NCBI RefSeq assembly: GCF_900113745.1
Contig: NZ_FOQL01000001.1
Location: forward strand, 868,001 to 932,000
DNA: 64,000 nt
Reading direction: 5' to 3'
Source of the DNA: Pseudomonas guineae
Lineage (GTDB): Bacteria > Pseudomonadota > Gammaproteobacteria > Pseudomonadales > Pseudomonadaceae
The translations under genes were made by a program, and so were the position numbers. This document shows, in pieces, positions 47,104 to 58,656 of this stretch; positions within the stretch are counted from its first letter, which is position 1, and every line of letters begins with the position of its first letter. The notes below the pieces were generated by a model. That model saw only the letters and a list, made by a program, of their open reading frames with translations, made no database searches and was not told the DNA's origin.

Positions 47104-47230
47104 CTAGGCTAACCCGCCGCGTTCTATGGCCGCATGCTGCGGCCATAGGCCTGGTCAGGCAAGTGCAGCTGGCTTCCCAGAAGCGCCTTGCTCGCTTAGG
47201 CTGAACCTTATACATACCACGAGCGGCCCT

Positions 47231-48013
47231 ATGCAGCGCCTGATCGACACCCACACCCACTTGGACTTCCCCGACTTCGATGCTGATCGCGACGCACTGT
47301 TGCGCCGCTGTCGCGACCTCGGCGTCGAGCGTTTAGTTGTGCTTGGCGTGCATCAGGCTAATTGGCAGCGCGTGTGGGACCTGGTGCTGGCTGAAGATGG
47401 CCTGTACGCCGCCTTCGGCCTGCACCCGATGTATCTGGATGAACACCAGCCCGCGCACGTGGCTGCGTTAAGCGACTGGCTGAGCCGTTACGCTGGCCAC
47501 CCCAGGCTGTGCGCGGTGGGTGAGTTCGGTCTGGATTATTTTCTGCAGCAGCTTGATCGCCAACGCCAGCAGCAGTTATTTGAAGCACAACTCAAACTGG
47601 CCAGCGAGTTCGAGCTGCCCGCCCTGCTCCATGTACGCCGCGCCCATGCCGCGACTATCGCCACCCTCAAGCGCCTCAAACCAGCGCGGGGCGGCATCAT
47701 CCACGCCTTCGCCGGCAGCTATGAGGAAGCCCGCGAATACCTCACGCTGGGTTTCAAACTGGGCCTGGGTGGCGCACCGACCTGGCCGCAAGCCTTGCGC
47801 CTACGCAAGGTGGTGGCGCAGCTGCCATTAGAGGCGATCGTGCTGGAAACCGACTCTCCGGACATGGCTCCAGCGATGCATCCCATCCAACGCAACAGCC
47901 CAGAGCATCTGCCTGATATCTGCGCAGCCCTGGCCGAATTGCGCGGTATTAGCCCAGACGAACTGGCCAGCGCCAGCAGCCGCAACGCGGCCGAATTGTT
48001 TGGCTGGAACTAG
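47231..48013 (+). CDS. TatD family metal-dependent deoxyribonuclease
   Basis: A 260-residue TIM-barrel hydrolase. Metal ligands are visible in DTHTHLDF (H8, H10 region), VGEFGLDYF (Glu), LLHVRRAH and IIHAFAGSYEEA (His), and ETDSPDM (Asp). TatD-type proteins act as DNases or 3'-exonucleases in repair. ATG at 47231 matches the family; the longer upstream frame does not. Convergent with the chemoreceptor gene and separated from it by a strong hairpin. Confidence 0.92.
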   Translation: MQRLIDTHTHLDFPDFDADRDALLRRCRDLGVERLVVLGVHQANWQRVWDLVLAEDGLYAAFGLHPMYLDEHQPAHVAALSDWLSRYAGHPRLCAVGEFGLDYFLQQLDRQRQQQLFEAQLKLASEFELPALLHVRRAHAATIATLKRLKPARGGIIHAFAGSYEEAREYLTLGFKLGLGGAPTWPQALRLRKVVAQLPLEAIVLETDSPDMAPAMHPIQRNSPEHLPDICAALAELRGISPDELASASSRNAAELFGWN

Positions 48014-48076
48014 CGCCGCAGCACACTAGAGCGCTGCCCATACAGACTTGAAGCAAGTTCATCCGTCATCCCACTA

Positions 48077-48112
48077 AAACGACAAGGCCCACCTTATAGG
48101 TGGGCCTTGTCG
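48077..48112. terminator. Strong hairpin between tatD-type and MCP genes
   Basis: CGACAAGGCCCACCT (48080-48094) pairs perfectly with AGGTGGGCCTTGTCG (48098-48112). The minus strand continues with TTTT, so it ends the chemoreceptor gene best. Confidence 0.85.
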
Positions 48113-48126
48113 GTACAGCAGAACGC

Positions 48127-50157
48127 TTACACGCGGAAGGCGCTGATCAACTGTTTCAGGCGGCTTACCGACCCCGACAGCTCGCGGCTGGCCTGCTCGG
48201 TTTGGCTGGCACCTTCAGCAGTGCGCTCACCAGCCTGGCTGATTTCGACAATGTTCTGGTCGATATCCTGAGCCACGGATGTTTGCTCCTCAGCGGCGGT
48301 GGCAATCTGCTGGTTTTGATCAACGATCATGCCCACAGCCGCGAGGATATTCTCCAGCGCTTGCTGGACTTTGCCGGACTCATTGACCGTGTTGTCGGCC
48401 ATCTTGTGGCTGGAGCTCATCGACTTCACCGCCGCACCTACGCCACCTTGCAGCGTGGCGATCATCGACTCGATTTCCTGGGTGGACTGCTGGGTGCGTT
48501 TGGCCAGGTTGCGCACCTCATCAGCCACCACGGCAAAACCGCGGCCCTGCTCACCGGCACGCGCAGCCTCGATAGCCGCATTAAGCGCGAGCAAGTTAGT
48601 CTGCTCGGCGATGCCTTTGATCACGTCTAGCACCTGACTAATCGAGGCGCTATCGCTGGCCAGCTTGTTGATCACCGCCACCGACTGGTCAATTTCCCCT
48701 GCCAGTCGCTGGATACTGCCGACCTGCGACTCAACCAGCGCGCGGCCATTGGCTGTTTCATCATTCACGCTCTGCGCACTGCCCACCGCTGCCGCCGCGC
48801 TGCTGGCGACCTCCTGAGCGGTTGCCGACATCTGATTCATGGCCGTCGCCACCTGATCGATCTGTCCACGCTGCCCGGCTACGGCCTGGTTACTTTCCCC
48901 AGAGATCGCCTGCACACGATCGGCCTGACGCTCAACCTCAACCACTGTCTGTCCCACGCGCTCGATAAGCTGGTGGATTTTGCGCACCGTCTCATTGAAC
49001 ACCTGACCCAACTCACCCAACTCATCTCGGCTTTGCGCCTTGAAGCTGACAGTCATATCACCCGCCGCTACCTGATTCATCACCTGACCGAGACTCTTCA
49101 GGGTGGTGCGGATCGACACGTAGAACCCGCTATACAAATAAATGATCAGCAGGAATACCACCACCAAGGCAGCCACCAGTAACACCATGTGTACGCGATT
49201 TTCTTCCAGACGCACCTGCAACTGCTGGTCGAGAAACACCAGCACAGCGCTATTAAGTTCGTAGGTCTGCGCCATAGCCGCGCTGACATCGTCATAGAAC
49301 TGCGCCCAAGGCATATCCAACGAGTCGGCGATCACCACCTTGTCTTCGAACAGCACCGCTATGGTTTTCAGGGTTTCCAGGCTGCTCGCAGCCGAGCTGG
49401 CCAATACCGTGCGCGCCTCAGCGCTGCTGTTGAGCGAGGTTTGTAGACTCAGGCCGTACTCGGCATGCAGCTTTTCCAGCTCCAGCAGCAGCTCATCAAA
49501 AGCAGTGCTGGCCGATGAGTTAAGAAACCCCTGCGCCAGCGAGTAGGCACCGATGGCCCGCCCTTCGCTTAGCGCAGCCGTGACCTTAGGCGTGGCGACG
49601 CTAACTAACTCGACCATCTGCCGCACCGCACTCTGGCGATCCTGACTCAGACCAGCCTGACTGGCGACCAGCTTAATAAACACCTGAGAGGAGCCCAGCA
49701 GCTTTTCCGCCAGGGCGATCTTGCCTTGCAGGGAGGCCTCACGTTGCACCGCCGCTAATTCGGCAATCAGTTCATCGCGCTTATTGTTGAATTCTTCGAT
49801 CTGTTCCGCCTCGCGCACCACAGCCGCCATGCCCTGCAGCGCAGTGGAAATAGTCGCGTGAAGCTTAGTCAGACGCGCCTCAAGATCACCGGCCTGACCA
49901 GACTGACCGATCATGGCGTTGATCTCGACGAGGTCAACAAAGTCCTCAAGATTACGCCGTAACGTCAAACTTTCGCCCAGCAGGTCAATGCTTTCGAGGG
50001 CCGCTTGAGTGCTGACGAATTGGCGGTAGGAGTCACGCACCAAGTAGAAGTTGGTGACCAGCATGGGCAGCAAGAACAGCACACTGATCAAGCTGAACTT
50101 CATACCGAAGCTGAGGCGATTCATTAGCGCGATGGCCGGATACAGCACGGTCTTCAC
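48127..50157 (-). CDS. Methyl-accepting chemotaxis protein
   Basis: A 676-residue chemoreceptor. A first membrane helix (about residues 22-42) is followed by a long helical periplasmic domain (43-320), a second membrane helix (about 327-347), HAMP (350-402) and the signalling domain. The conserved tip [35 protein letters not shown] is intact. The helical sensor type does not reveal the ligand. The start is GTG at 50157, with GGAG upstream. A similar receptor lies beside ampE in P. aeruginosa as recalled. Confidence 0.94.
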   Translation of the reverse strand: MKTVLYPAIALMNRLSFGMKFSLISVLFLLPMLVTNFYLVRDSYRQFVSTQAALESIDLLGESLTLRRNLEDFVDLVEINAMIGQSGQAGDLEARLTKLHATISTALQGMAAVVREAEQIEEFNNKRDELIAELAAVQREASLQGKIALAEKLLGSSQVFIKLVASQAGLSQDRQSAVRQMVELVSVATPKVTAALSEGRAIGAYSLAQGFLNSSASTAFDELLLELEKLHAEYGLSLQTSLNSSAEARTVLASSAASSLETLKTIAVLFEDKVVIADSLDMPWAQFYDDVSAAMAQTYELNSAVLVFLDQQLQVRLEENRVHMVLLVAALVVVFLLIIYLYSGFYVSIRTTLKSLGQVMNQVAAGDMTVSFKAQSRDELGELGQVFNETVRKIHQLIERVGQTVVEVERQADRVQAISGESNQAVAGQRGQIDQVATAMNQMSATAQEVASSAAAAVGSAQSVNDETANGRALVESQVGSIQRLAGEIDQSVAVINKLASDSASISQVLDVIKGIAEQTNLLALNAAIEAARAGEQGRGFAVVADEVRNLAKRTQQSTQEIESMIATLQGGVGAAVKSMSSSHKMADNTVNESGKVQQALENILAAVGMIVDQNQQIATAAEEQTSVAQDIDQNIVEISQAGERTAEGASQTEQASRELSGSVSRLKQLISAFRV

Positions 50158-50376
50158 AGGACGTCTCCAGTTCTAATTATTGTTGTGTCAGGTTACAAAT
50201 AGGCCGCGCACAATGGCAAATGACGCCCTACATGTCCCTTGTTGCTCGACCTACGGCACTTGAATCAACCGGATAGATAAGCGCCGATTGACGTGACCAC
50301 TGTCACAAAGCGGCGACCGAGCAATGCGCCATGTATACCTCTTATCGACTTCAACCTCTGTAACTTAAGGTTAATG

Positions 50377-51279
50377 ATGCACACACCGCTGAAGCTGGGT
50401 ATTGATTTGGGTGGCAGCAAAGTCGAAATCATCGCCCTGGACAACGGCCGCCAAGTCTTACGCCGCCGCGCCCCAACGCCACAAGGCGATTATCCGCAAA
50501 CCGTCGAGTTACTCGCCCGTTTAGTGGAGGACTGCGAGCGCGAGTTGGGCCGCCGCGGCAGTGTCGGGGTCGGCATCCCCGGCACCCGCTCCCCAGACCA
50601 TGGGCGGATCAAGAATGCCAACTCTCTGTGCCTGATTGGCCAGGACTTACAGACCGACCTTGAACAGCGCTTAAACCGCCCGATGCGCCTGGCCAACGAC
50701 GCCGATTGCTTTGCCCTCTCAGAAGCCTGCGATGGCGCCGGCGCAGGAGCCGCTAGCGTGTTCGGGGTGATTCTCGGCACAGGCGTCGGCGGCGGGCTGG
50801 TCGTGCACCAGCAACTGCTCAGCGGGCCGAATGCCATTACTGGCGAATGGGGGCATAACCCTCTGCCCTGGCGGCGCAGCGAGGACGGCCCGAGCCGGCG
50901 CTGTTATTGCGGCAAGGATGATTGCATCGAGACTTTTTTAAGTGGCCCAGGCTGGGTGGCGCGCAGCAACCTTGGCCTGGATGCGAGCGCCTTGGTAAAC
51001 GCCGCAACAGTCGGTAATCCAGCAGCTCAGCAGGCATTTGCCCGTTATTGCGACCAACTGGCGCGAGGTTTGGCGGCGGTGATCAACCTGATTGACCCAC
51101 ACGTTATCGTCCTCGGCGGCGGCCTGTCCAACAGCCGCGCGCTCTACTCTGATGTATTGCCGCTGCTGGCGCGCTACGTGTTCTCCGACCAGGTCAACAC
51201 GCGCCTGCTGCAAGCTCACCACGGCGACTCCAGCGGCGTGCGCGGCGCCGCCTGGCTGTGGAACGACGATCTCAGATAA
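50377..51279 (+). CDS. ROK family sugar kinase
   Basis: A 300-residue ROK protein. The phosphate motif LGIDLGGSKVEI, the catalytic-type ANDADCFALSEA, the GTGVGGGLVV segment, the substrate motif ITGEWGHN and the zinc motif C-x-C-G-x4-C-x-E (CYCGKDDCIE) are present. It should phosphorylate a hexose such as fructose or N-acetylglucosamine. No DNA-binding domain is present, so it is an enzyme, not a repressor. The second of two adjacent ATGs (50377) has better spacing to AAGG. It sits between the chemoreceptor and ampE. Confidence 0.9.
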   Translation: MHTPLKLGIDLGGSKVEIIALDNGRQVLRRRAPTPQGDYPQTVELLARLVEDCERELGRRGSVGVGIPGTRSPDHGRIKNANSLCLIGQDLQTDLEQRLNRPMRLANDADCFALSEACDGAGAGAASVFGVILGTGVGGGLVVHQQLLSGPNAITGEWGHNPLPWRRSEDGPSRRCYCGKDDCIETFLSGPGWVARSNLGLDASALVNAATVGNPAAQQAFARYCDQLARGLAAVINLIDPHVIVLGGGLSNSRALYSDVLPLLARYVFSDQVNTRLLQAHHGDSSGVRGAAWLWNDDLR

Positions 51280-51311
51280 GCCTTGGTACACGAGAGGAGT
51301 TGCAGCCTGCT

Positions 51312-51426
51312 TTTGTCAGGTGAGTTAGCGGCGTTGGAGCGGCCTGGCTGACGCTACGCAAGCTGGTCGCCGCGTAACCCACCACACGGCGATTTACCAG
51401 TAGGCCGCCATGATGGGTTAAGGCGT
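51312..51426. repeat. Dispersed intergenic repeat, degraded copy 3
   Basis: TTTTGTCAGGTGAGTTAGCGGCG and GTAACCCACCA (near 51378), with ATGGGTTA near 51412-51420, resemble the GGGTGGGTTA units of the other copies but with several changes. It lies after the ROK kinase gene. Confidence 0.5.
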
Positions 51427-51543
51427 GCCGGCGGTTGCTGTTGCTTGCCTGGCCGCAATTCGTGCCTAAACCACTCTACACATTACTGCGCCTCAGAAAT
51501 CGCATAACCGTGCCACACGCCAACATATATGGAGCACAAGGCC

Positions 51544-52380
51544 TTAGATAAGCAGGGTCCACACGGCAAACCCCGCATACCAGAACACCGCGGCGCGCAC
51601 CAGCAACTGCCACAGCCCATCCAGACTGCTGACGCCGGCTTCGCCAATCACCGGCTCCGGAATCTCGCCAGCCGCCCGCGCAGTGTTAATGACCAACTGC
51701 GCCGCGCTAATGTCCCAACTAAGCAGTTCGTGCAGCAACGCCCGACTCACCCCGGCAAAATTGCCCACTAGGGCAAAGCTGGCGGCCAATACACGCACCG
51801 GCAACCAATCGAGGCCATGGCGCACCTGCGCAGCCGCCTCACACAAGGCTGGCAACGTCGCCTGTTCGCTGCTCAAAGCAACCAGCCGATATGCCAACGC
51901 CGCTACAGGCCCCAACAGCGCGTACCAGAAGATCACCGCGAAAAAGCTCTGATAGGCCTGCCATACCAAATGGCCCTGCACGCGCTGCAGTAACTCGCCC
52001 TCTTCGTCCGCCTCAAGCGACAAATCACGCTGGGCAACCAGGTACGCCGCCTCGGCATCGCCACGCCGCCAGCTGTCGCGAAACGGCCCCAGCGCCGCCA
52101 GCAGATCACCGCGACCCAGACTGTAAATCACTACCACTAGATGCACCGGCAACGCCAACCAGCCGTATGCCACAGACTCTAACAACAACAGAATCAGCCC
52201 CAGCACCAACAGCGGCAGCAGTACCAGCAAAGCCAACGCCAGCCAGGGGCGCTCAGCCCACTGAGGCTTGCGCTCAAGCGCCGTTAATAACCGCAGCCAG
52301 GGGCCGTCGTGTTGAATGTGCTTACGCCAGGCCGAGAACTTCTCGACCCACAGCACCAGCAGTAGCACCAGAAAATTCAT
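51544..52380 (-). CDS. ampE: AmpE, inner-membrane regulatory signalling protein
   Basis: A 278-residue membrane protein with about four hydrophobic segments (residues 44-66, 70-85, 145-165, 255-277) and a soluble central part. The start MNFLVLLLVLWVEKFSAWRK matches AmpE. It is encoded with ampD in a bicistronic operon (4-base ATGA overlap). AmpE is thought to take part in sensing linked to beta-lactamase induction; its mechanism is not clear. Confidence 0.92.
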   Translation of the reverse strand: MNFLVLLLVLWVEKFSAWRKHIQHDGPWLRLLTALERKPQWAERPWLALALLVLLPLLVLGLILLLLESVAYGWLALPVHLVVVIYSLGRGDLLAALGPFRDSWRRGDAEAAYLVAQRDLSLEADEEGELLQRVQGHLVWQAYQSFFAVIFWYALLGPVAALAYRLVALSSEQATLPALCEAAAQVRHGLDWLPVRVLAASFALVGNFAGVSRALLHELLSWDISAAQLVINTARAAGEIPEPVIGEAGVSSLDGLWQLLVRAAVFWYAGFAVWTLLI

Positions 52381-52940
52381 GTCAGCTCCTTGTCTTGCTG
52401 CAATGCCAGGCGCATACGCTGCCAGTCGAATGCCGGGCCGGGGTCAGTCTTGCGGCCTGGCGCGATATCGCTATGCCCGCAGATACGCGCCTGGGTGATG
52501 GCCGGATAAGCCGCTTGCAGTTGCTGCGTCAGCGCGATCAGCGCCGCATATTGCGCCGCCGTAAAGGGCAGATCATCGGTCCCTTCAAGCTCAATCCCTA
52601 GGGAAAAATCATTACAGTTTTCCCGCTCGGCAAAGCGCGACTGTCCCGCATGCCAGGCGCGCTCATTACAAGAGACGAACTGCGTGACAGCGCCATCACG
52701 CTCGATAAAGAAATGCGCGGACACCTGCAGGCTCGCGATACTGGCGAAATACGGATGTTCATCCGCGTCCAGCCGGTTCTGAAAGAACGCCTGCACCTTA
52801 CCCGTACCGAACTCGCCAGGCGGCAAGCTGATGTTGTGAATCACCAACAAAGAAACCTCACCCAGCGGCCGCTGATTGAAGTTCGGCGAGGGACAGTGCT
52901 GGATACCATCACACCAGCCACTGGAAGGGTCCAGCTGCAT
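52377..52940 (-). CDS. ampD: 1,6-anhydro-N-acetylmuramyl-L-alanine amidase AmpD
   Basis: A 187-residue zinc amidase in the cytoplasm that removes the peptide from anhydro-muropeptides during wall recycling, and thereby keeps AmpC beta-lactamase low. Zinc ligands H35 (LLVIHNIS), H156 (GHSDIAPGRKTDPG) and D166 are intact, as are the anhydroMurNAc-binding segment ERAWHAG and a Glu in LGIELEG. No signal peptide, so it is the cytoplasmic AmpD. AAGGAG precedes the ATG. Confidence 0.96.
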   Translation of the reverse strand: MQLDPSSGWCDGIQHCPSPNFNQRPLGEVSLLVIHNISLPPGEFGTGKVQAFFQNRLDADEHPYFASIASLQVSAHFFIERDGAVTQFVSCNERAWHAGQSRFAERENCNDFSLGIELEGTDDLPFTAAQYAALIALTQQLQAAYPAITQARICGHSDIAPGRKTDPGPAFDWQRMRLALQQDKELT

Positions 52941-53123
52941 AAAAGCTCCTTGATCAAGCGGCCACTCTAGTTCAGCGTCGCCTCAAGGCCAAGGGTGAAA
53001 GCCAAGCAAGCGCTTCGGCGCCCGTAGACCTGGACTTGGCCGCGATGCATGTTTATCTAGCTTCGATTTATGGGTTCGCTCGCGACTATAGGGGCCAAGA
53101 CCGTCAACAGCAGCGACCCAAAT

Positions 53124-53154
53124 AAAAACGCCGCCGAGGTAGCCCCGGCGGCGT
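53124..53154 (-). terminator. Terminator of the DUF1631 gene
   Basis: ACGCCGCCG (53128-53136) pairs with CGGCGGCGT (53146-53154). On the minus strand the stem is followed by TTTTTATT. Confidence 0.85.
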
Positions 53155-53177
53155 GATTGTTAGCCTACGCCGGCTGA

Positions 53178-55493
53178 TCAGGTGCCCTTGAGCTTCCGCA
53201 AGTTGCCAATCACCGACTCCAGCGCCCGGTCAAACAGCAGCGCGTCATCCAGCAAGCGAATGGCACTGCGGCGGAACTCTACAGCCAGGCCCATACGGGT
53301 CTTCTCCAACACCTTCATGCCGGTGCGGTTGACGAAGATGTATTTACCCGTCGGCTTGATCACTGCGGCCAGCTTGCAACGCAGCTTGTGTTCTTCGTCT
53401 TCCTGAAACTCGACCCAGCTACCGACACGCAGGTTGTCCACCTGCAGCAACGCCTCATCATCGTCAGGCAGGCTGATTTCTGGCTCGGTAGCACGCAGCT
53501 CGCCTGGCGCCAGCAGGATGATTTCTTCTATCACCTCGACCATCGCGGGCTCTTCAACAGCCTCCGCAGCAGGCAGTTCCAGCAGAGGTAAGTCCATCCC
53601 GACCTCAGCCAGCTCAGCGCGTTGCTCGTCAGTAATATCAGCGAGCACCGGGGCATCGGCCGGCGCACTGTCTTCCGGCAAGCTGCGCTTAAAGCGCTGG
53701 AAGGCTTGCACATGCAAGGCTTCCAGCTGGTTGAAGAATTCACCAGTAGAGAACGGATCAAACGCCGCGCTGGCCATGCCTTCACGCAGCGCCTTAAGCA
53801 AGCTTGGCACCATCTCCAGCAGGCGCATACGCGCTTCTGGTTCGTCGTGGTGCTCAACACTCCAAACCAGGTCATCCATCGTCGCCAAGGCGGCCTGCCA
53901 CTGGTCTGACTCAACCCCGTGCTTTAGGCACGTAAGCATCAATACCTTGCTCCAAGCCTCCTGCAGCAAGCGCACCACTACTTCCGGCAGGGTCTTGCCA
54001 AGCAGCCGCTGATTCAGTGCCTGCTCGACTTGACGCCGCGCCAATGCTGCTTTGGCACTGCCTTCTTCGGCATCACGCGTGCGCTGTTCAAGCAGCTCGC
54101 TGCGCCGACGCTCGTCACCGGTAAAGGCCAGAAACTCGGCGAGCAGCTCGGAGAAAATAAGCGGATCGTCAACAAAGTCGTTGAGCAGACGCTGCACCAC
54201 CTGCTCGATCTTTAGATACAGGCTGTCGCGCTGCGCGCCATCCTGCTCACCCCAGCCCAGGGCCGCCGAGGCGATTTCATTGAGCAAGCGGCGGGCCGGA
54301 TGGCTGCCACGGCTGAAGAAGGTTTTGTCGATCACCGCCACTTTCAGCATCGGTATCTGCAAACGGCCGATCAGCGCCTTGAGCGAGTCCGGCAGGGTGC
54401 GGTCATCAAGGATGAACTCGAACAGCATCGACACCAGATTGATGACGTCTTCATCAACCTCACCGACCACTCGCGCTTTGCCAGCCTTAGCACTGGCACG
54501 GGTCAGCAAGCCTTCAAGCTGCTCGCGCAAATCAAAATCATCGCTAACCTGTGCCGGCGCACGCTGCTGCATATGCGAGAGCAGGCGCATCAGGTCATTA
54601 CTGGAAATCGGCATGGCGTCGGCCGGCCGGTTACGTTGCGCAAGCGTCGTACCGCGCGCCTGGGACAGCAGCGCCTGCAGCGCGCCAAACACCTCCTGCA
54701 CGCCCTCATCGGCAAACCCAGCCGACAGCTCAGGCGCCGCCTCCTGCCCTGCGTTACCGGCTGGCGCATTGGTACGCGAGGGGTTACGCCGCGCCGGTGC
54801 AGACTTGAGTTCAGGCAGCACGCCAGTGGCAATCAAGGCCTGGTTGGCTTGCGCATACAACTGATCGAGACCAGTCAGCACGTACTTTTCAAACAGCTTC
54901 AGAATAATAAGCTTGACCCTGATCTCGACGCCCAAACTGCTGCAGGCATCTAGGAAGAACTCGCAGAGGCAAGTTGGGCCGAGCGGGTTGGTTTTGTCAT
55001 CGAGCTTCTTGCTGACCATTGCATTGAAACGGGTGGTCAGATGGTTGAGCGCCGTCGCATCACGGCTGACCACCTTGGCCACCATCGAATCCAGGGCGAC
55101 CGACTCTTCCAGCGCGTCGTTCTGCACCAACGACAACGCATCAAATGACACCGCATCCAAGGGTGCAGGCTTACCGATTTCATATTGATTAAGCGTGGCG
55201 AAGGCTTCAAAAACCTTCTGCAAGAAGCCACGCTCAATATTTTTGCGCTTCAAGCGCAGATCGCGCATCGCCTCAAAAAAGGCATTCTGCTCGGCGTTGC
55301 TGGTGGCGCGATCGGCCATCTCGAATAGCGTATCGTCGGCATTATCAAACAGCGCCTGCAACGCCGTTTTCAGCTGTTGCGCCGCGTTGTCACGTACAGT
55401 TGTTAGCGCCACAGGCAGTCTTCCTACCGGTGAAGTGGGCGATTGCTCAGGGCTTACCTTGCTCAGGCGCACCACATTCGCATCAGTCTTCAT
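53178..55493 (-). CDS. DUF1631 family protein
   Basis: A 771-residue soluble protein. Residues about 35-740 match the DUF1631 family (for example LLDALYEMAD-like ADDTLFEMADRATSNAEQNAFFEAM and FEKYVLTGLDQLYAQANQALIATGVLPEL). A linker of Ala/Pro/Gly is seen near residues 230-265. The last 90 residues (LRVGSWVEFQEDEEHKLRCKLAAVIKPTGKYIFVNRTGMKVLEK) resemble a PilZ-like beta-barrel, which would fit a cyclic-di-GMP effector; this is inference. Some homologues carry a thymidine phosphorylase name in databases, with no support here. Placed between ampD and nadC, as in P. aeruginosa. Confidence 0.85.
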   Translation of the reverse strand: MKTDANVVRLSKVSPEQSPTSPVGRLPVALTTVRDNAAQQLKTALQALFDNADDTLFEMADRATSNAEQNAFFEAMRDLRLKRKNIERGFLQKVFEAFATLNQYEIGKPAPLDAVSFDALSLVQNDALEESVALDSMVAKVVSRDATALNHLTTRFNAMVSKKLDDKTNPLGPTCLCEFFLDACSSLGVEIRVKLIILKLFEKYVLTGLDQLYAQANQALIATGVLPELKSAPARRNPSRTNAPAGNAGQEAAPELSAGFADEGVQEVFGALQALLSQARGTTLAQRNRPADAMPISSNDLMRLLSHMQQRAPAQVSDDFDLREQLEGLLTRASAKAGKARVVGEVDEDVINLVSMLFEFILDDRTLPDSLKALIGRLQIPMLKVAVIDKTFFSRGSHPARRLLNEIASAALGWGEQDGAQRDSLYLKIEQVVQRLLNDFVDDPLIFSELLAEFLAFTGDERRRSELLEQRTRDAEEGSAKAALARRQVEQALNQRLLGKTLPEVVVRLLQEAWSKVLMLTCLKHGVESDQWQAALATMDDLVWSVEHHDEPEARMRLLEMVPSLLKALREGMASAAFDPFSTGEFFNQLEALHVQAFQRFKRSLPEDSAPADAPVLADITDEQRAELAEVGMDLPLLELPAAEAVEEPAMVEVIEEIILLAPGELRATEPEISLPDDDEALLQVDNLRVGSWVEFQEDEEHKLRCKLAAVIKPTGKYIFVNRTGMKVLEKTRMGLAVEFRRSAIRLLDDALLFDRALESVIGNLRKLKGT

Positions 55494-56696
<1,203 letters not shown>

Positions 56697-56763
56697 GCAG
56701 ATAGAGTAAAAACACTTAAGCAACAAGCCACACACCGAAAGGAGCACAACAAACTCAAAAAAA

Positions 56764-58509
56764 TTACTTATTGCTAAGCGGTAAAGAAACAACATTCATT
56801 TCAGGATTCCCAGCCCGCGCCAAAGTTCTCCAATCACTGATTACCGCAGCGCATGCTTTAGCCGACCTTAGATTGCATATCACTTGTAGGGCCCAGCGTG
56901 CCTCTTCGGGTCGGTTATTCAAAGCAGCGCTTTGAGCATATCGAAAAAGCCCACCGACCGCGGGATAGCGCTGGACAGCGCGACGCACCCTCTCAAGATC
57001 CTCATCACCAATGTCTCGATGCGGATCAGTGCGAAGCAGCTCAAGCGCTTCTTGCAAGAATCCTAAGACTAAGATTTTAGGCGACTTAGGAGTCTCTGCA
57101 CCCGCTATACGAGCGGCAACCATTCGATGAGCAGTCAAATCTATTTCTATCAATCTATAGTCACGGAACATAAGTCCGAGCAATACAGCAAATACAACAC
57201 CCACAAAAACTACACATCCTCGCGGCAACAGCACTGCAATTTTCATCGGAAAATAAGCGCTGGCGACCCCAACCATAATGCCCACCGGTAAATAGAAAAA
57301 TGCATATAGGTGAGGCAGTTCAAGCATGGCATGAATCAAGAAGACGCCCAGAGCTGCAAGAATTATCCAATGAGTCTCTTTTGTTGCTCTACGAATCTGC
57401 CTCCACCACCACCAGAGCACCCCAACAATAATCCCTCCTCCTAGTAAAACCCCGCTCCACAACAACATATCTAGGAAAAAATTATGAGTTTGCCCCATAA
57501 CTTCGCCGAGCCCAGAGTACCTATCCGAGATCAACACGTGAGCCGTCACCACCTGGTTCCAGCCGTAACCAGTGATCGGATGCATAGCCAACGCCTCTAA
57601 AGCCATCGTCCAGAACACTGGGCGAATCCCCACACTCAAGATATCTCGACTAATAGCACCAAATAAAAACTCGCCAACCACTGGCACCGCGACCGAGAGA
57701 AAGGCTAACCATCCGCCGAGGATTGCGACAACAAGTAACCGACATGATAAAAACTCAGAACGCCCAAAAATAACGACCATAACGCCGAGAAAAATTGCCT
57801 GAAGGCTGCCGGTCCGTGAGCCGGTCAGAACCAAACCGAGCAAGAGGAACGCAGCGCCAAAAGCAGCAATACCCACTCCTATAGCCTGTCTACTACCGCC
57901 CCACCAGAGCCCCACCATCCCCCAAACCAAAAGCGTAGCTAAATTATTGGCCTGCCCGACATTTGCAACGGCACGCAGCCCCCCGACGTCTATAGATGGC
58001 AACAGTACTCCCCACCCTCCGAGAGCAAGCCACTGATAAAGCGCAAGCCCTGTTGAAAACAGAGCGGCTACAACCAGACTGGCAAATAAGCTATCCATTA
58101 GCTTATGGCGCTGGCACAGCTGGCCCCACTGCCCCAGTGACACAGAAGCCGCAAAAGCCAACATACAGATGACTTGTAAGACTGCCTCGCCAGGGAAGAG
58201 CAGCAAACCGAAAGTCGAATGACCTAAGGGAATGGCAGAAATAGCCACAAGCATCAATACCAGTCGACTCACTGGCCAACGTAGCCTCGAAGCAATAATT
58301 GCCCACCCCAGTAGCGCAAGCAGCATAGCCGCCATCAATAGCTCACTGTAAAACGTCGTCCAAGGGTCCGAGTGCGTTGGCAATAACCAAGGCAATGATG
58401 CACCGACTACCCATAACAACCAGCCCACCCCCACTGGCTGACCTAAACCATCTTTAGTCACAACAGGGGTGGCGAAGCCAGCGTTGCAAGTGGCCAGTTT
58501 AATTTTCAC
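56764..58509 (-). CDS. Wzy/PglL-type O-linked glycan ligase, probable pilin glycosyltransferase
   Basis: A 581-residue membrane protein with about 12 hydrophobic segments, then a soluble C-terminal helical region (from about residue 440). VGQANNLATLLVWG matches the QxNxxA-type signature of PglL-like O-oligosaccharyltransferases; a large periplasmic loop follows (ISRDILSVGIRPVFWTMALEALAMHPITGYGWNQV). The layout fits PglL_A, Wzy_C and Wzy_C_2. Located directly after pilA on the same strand, it probably attaches a lipid-linked glycan to pilin. The DNA is visibly richer in A/T than its neighbours, suggesting transfer. The start is GTG at 58509. Confidence 0.8.
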   Translation of the reverse strand: MKIKLATCNAGFATPVVTKDGLGQPVGVGWLLWVVGASLPWLLPTHSDPWTTFYSELLMAAMLLALLGWAIIASRLRWPVSRLVLMLVAISAIPLGHSTFGLLLFPGEAVLQVICMLAFAASVSLGQWGQLCQRHKLMDSLFASLVVAALFSTGLALYQWLALGGWGVLLPSIDVGGLRAVANVGQANNLATLLVWGMVGLWWGGSRQAIGVGIAAFGAAFLLLGLVLTGSRTGSLQAIFLGVMVVIFGRSEFLSCRLLVVAILGGWLAFLSVAVPVVGEFLFGAISRDILSVGIRPVFWTMALEALAMHPITGYGWNQVVTAHVLISDRYSGLGEVMGQTHNFFLDMLLWSGVLLGGGIIVGVLWWWWRQIRRATKETHWIILAALGVFLIHAMLELPHLYAFFYLPVGIMVGVASAYFPMKIAVLLPRGCVVFVGVVFAVLLGLMFRDYRLIEIDLTAHRMVAARIAGAETPKSPKILVLGFLQEALELLRTDPHRDIGDEDLERVRRAVQRYPAVGGLFRYAQSAALNNRPEEARWALQVICNLRSAKACAAVISDWRTLARAGNPEMNVVSLPLSNK

Positions 58510-58599
58510 TTTTAGCCAACCCGCTTATTGAAAAAAATCACCGATGGGCTGCTGGAAACTCTACAAGCCCTTACCTGACAGCTTTAACCTACCAAACAA

Positions 58600-58623
58600 A
58601 AATGCGGCCCGAAGGCCGCATTT
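58600..58623 (-). terminator. Terminator of pilA
   Basis: AAATGCGGCC (58600-58609) pairs with GGCCGCATTT (58614-58623) around a 4-base CGAA loop. The minus strand continues with TTG. It likely reduces read-through into the ligase gene. Confidence 0.85.
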
Positions 58624-58656
58624 CCTAAAACCAAATCAATCTACGCTAAATACTTA

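Noticed and set aside
56697..56763. tRNA gene near pilA, expected from the P. aeruginosa map
   Set aside because: The gaps nadC-ligase and ligase-pilA are too short or have no cloverleaf; none found in the window.
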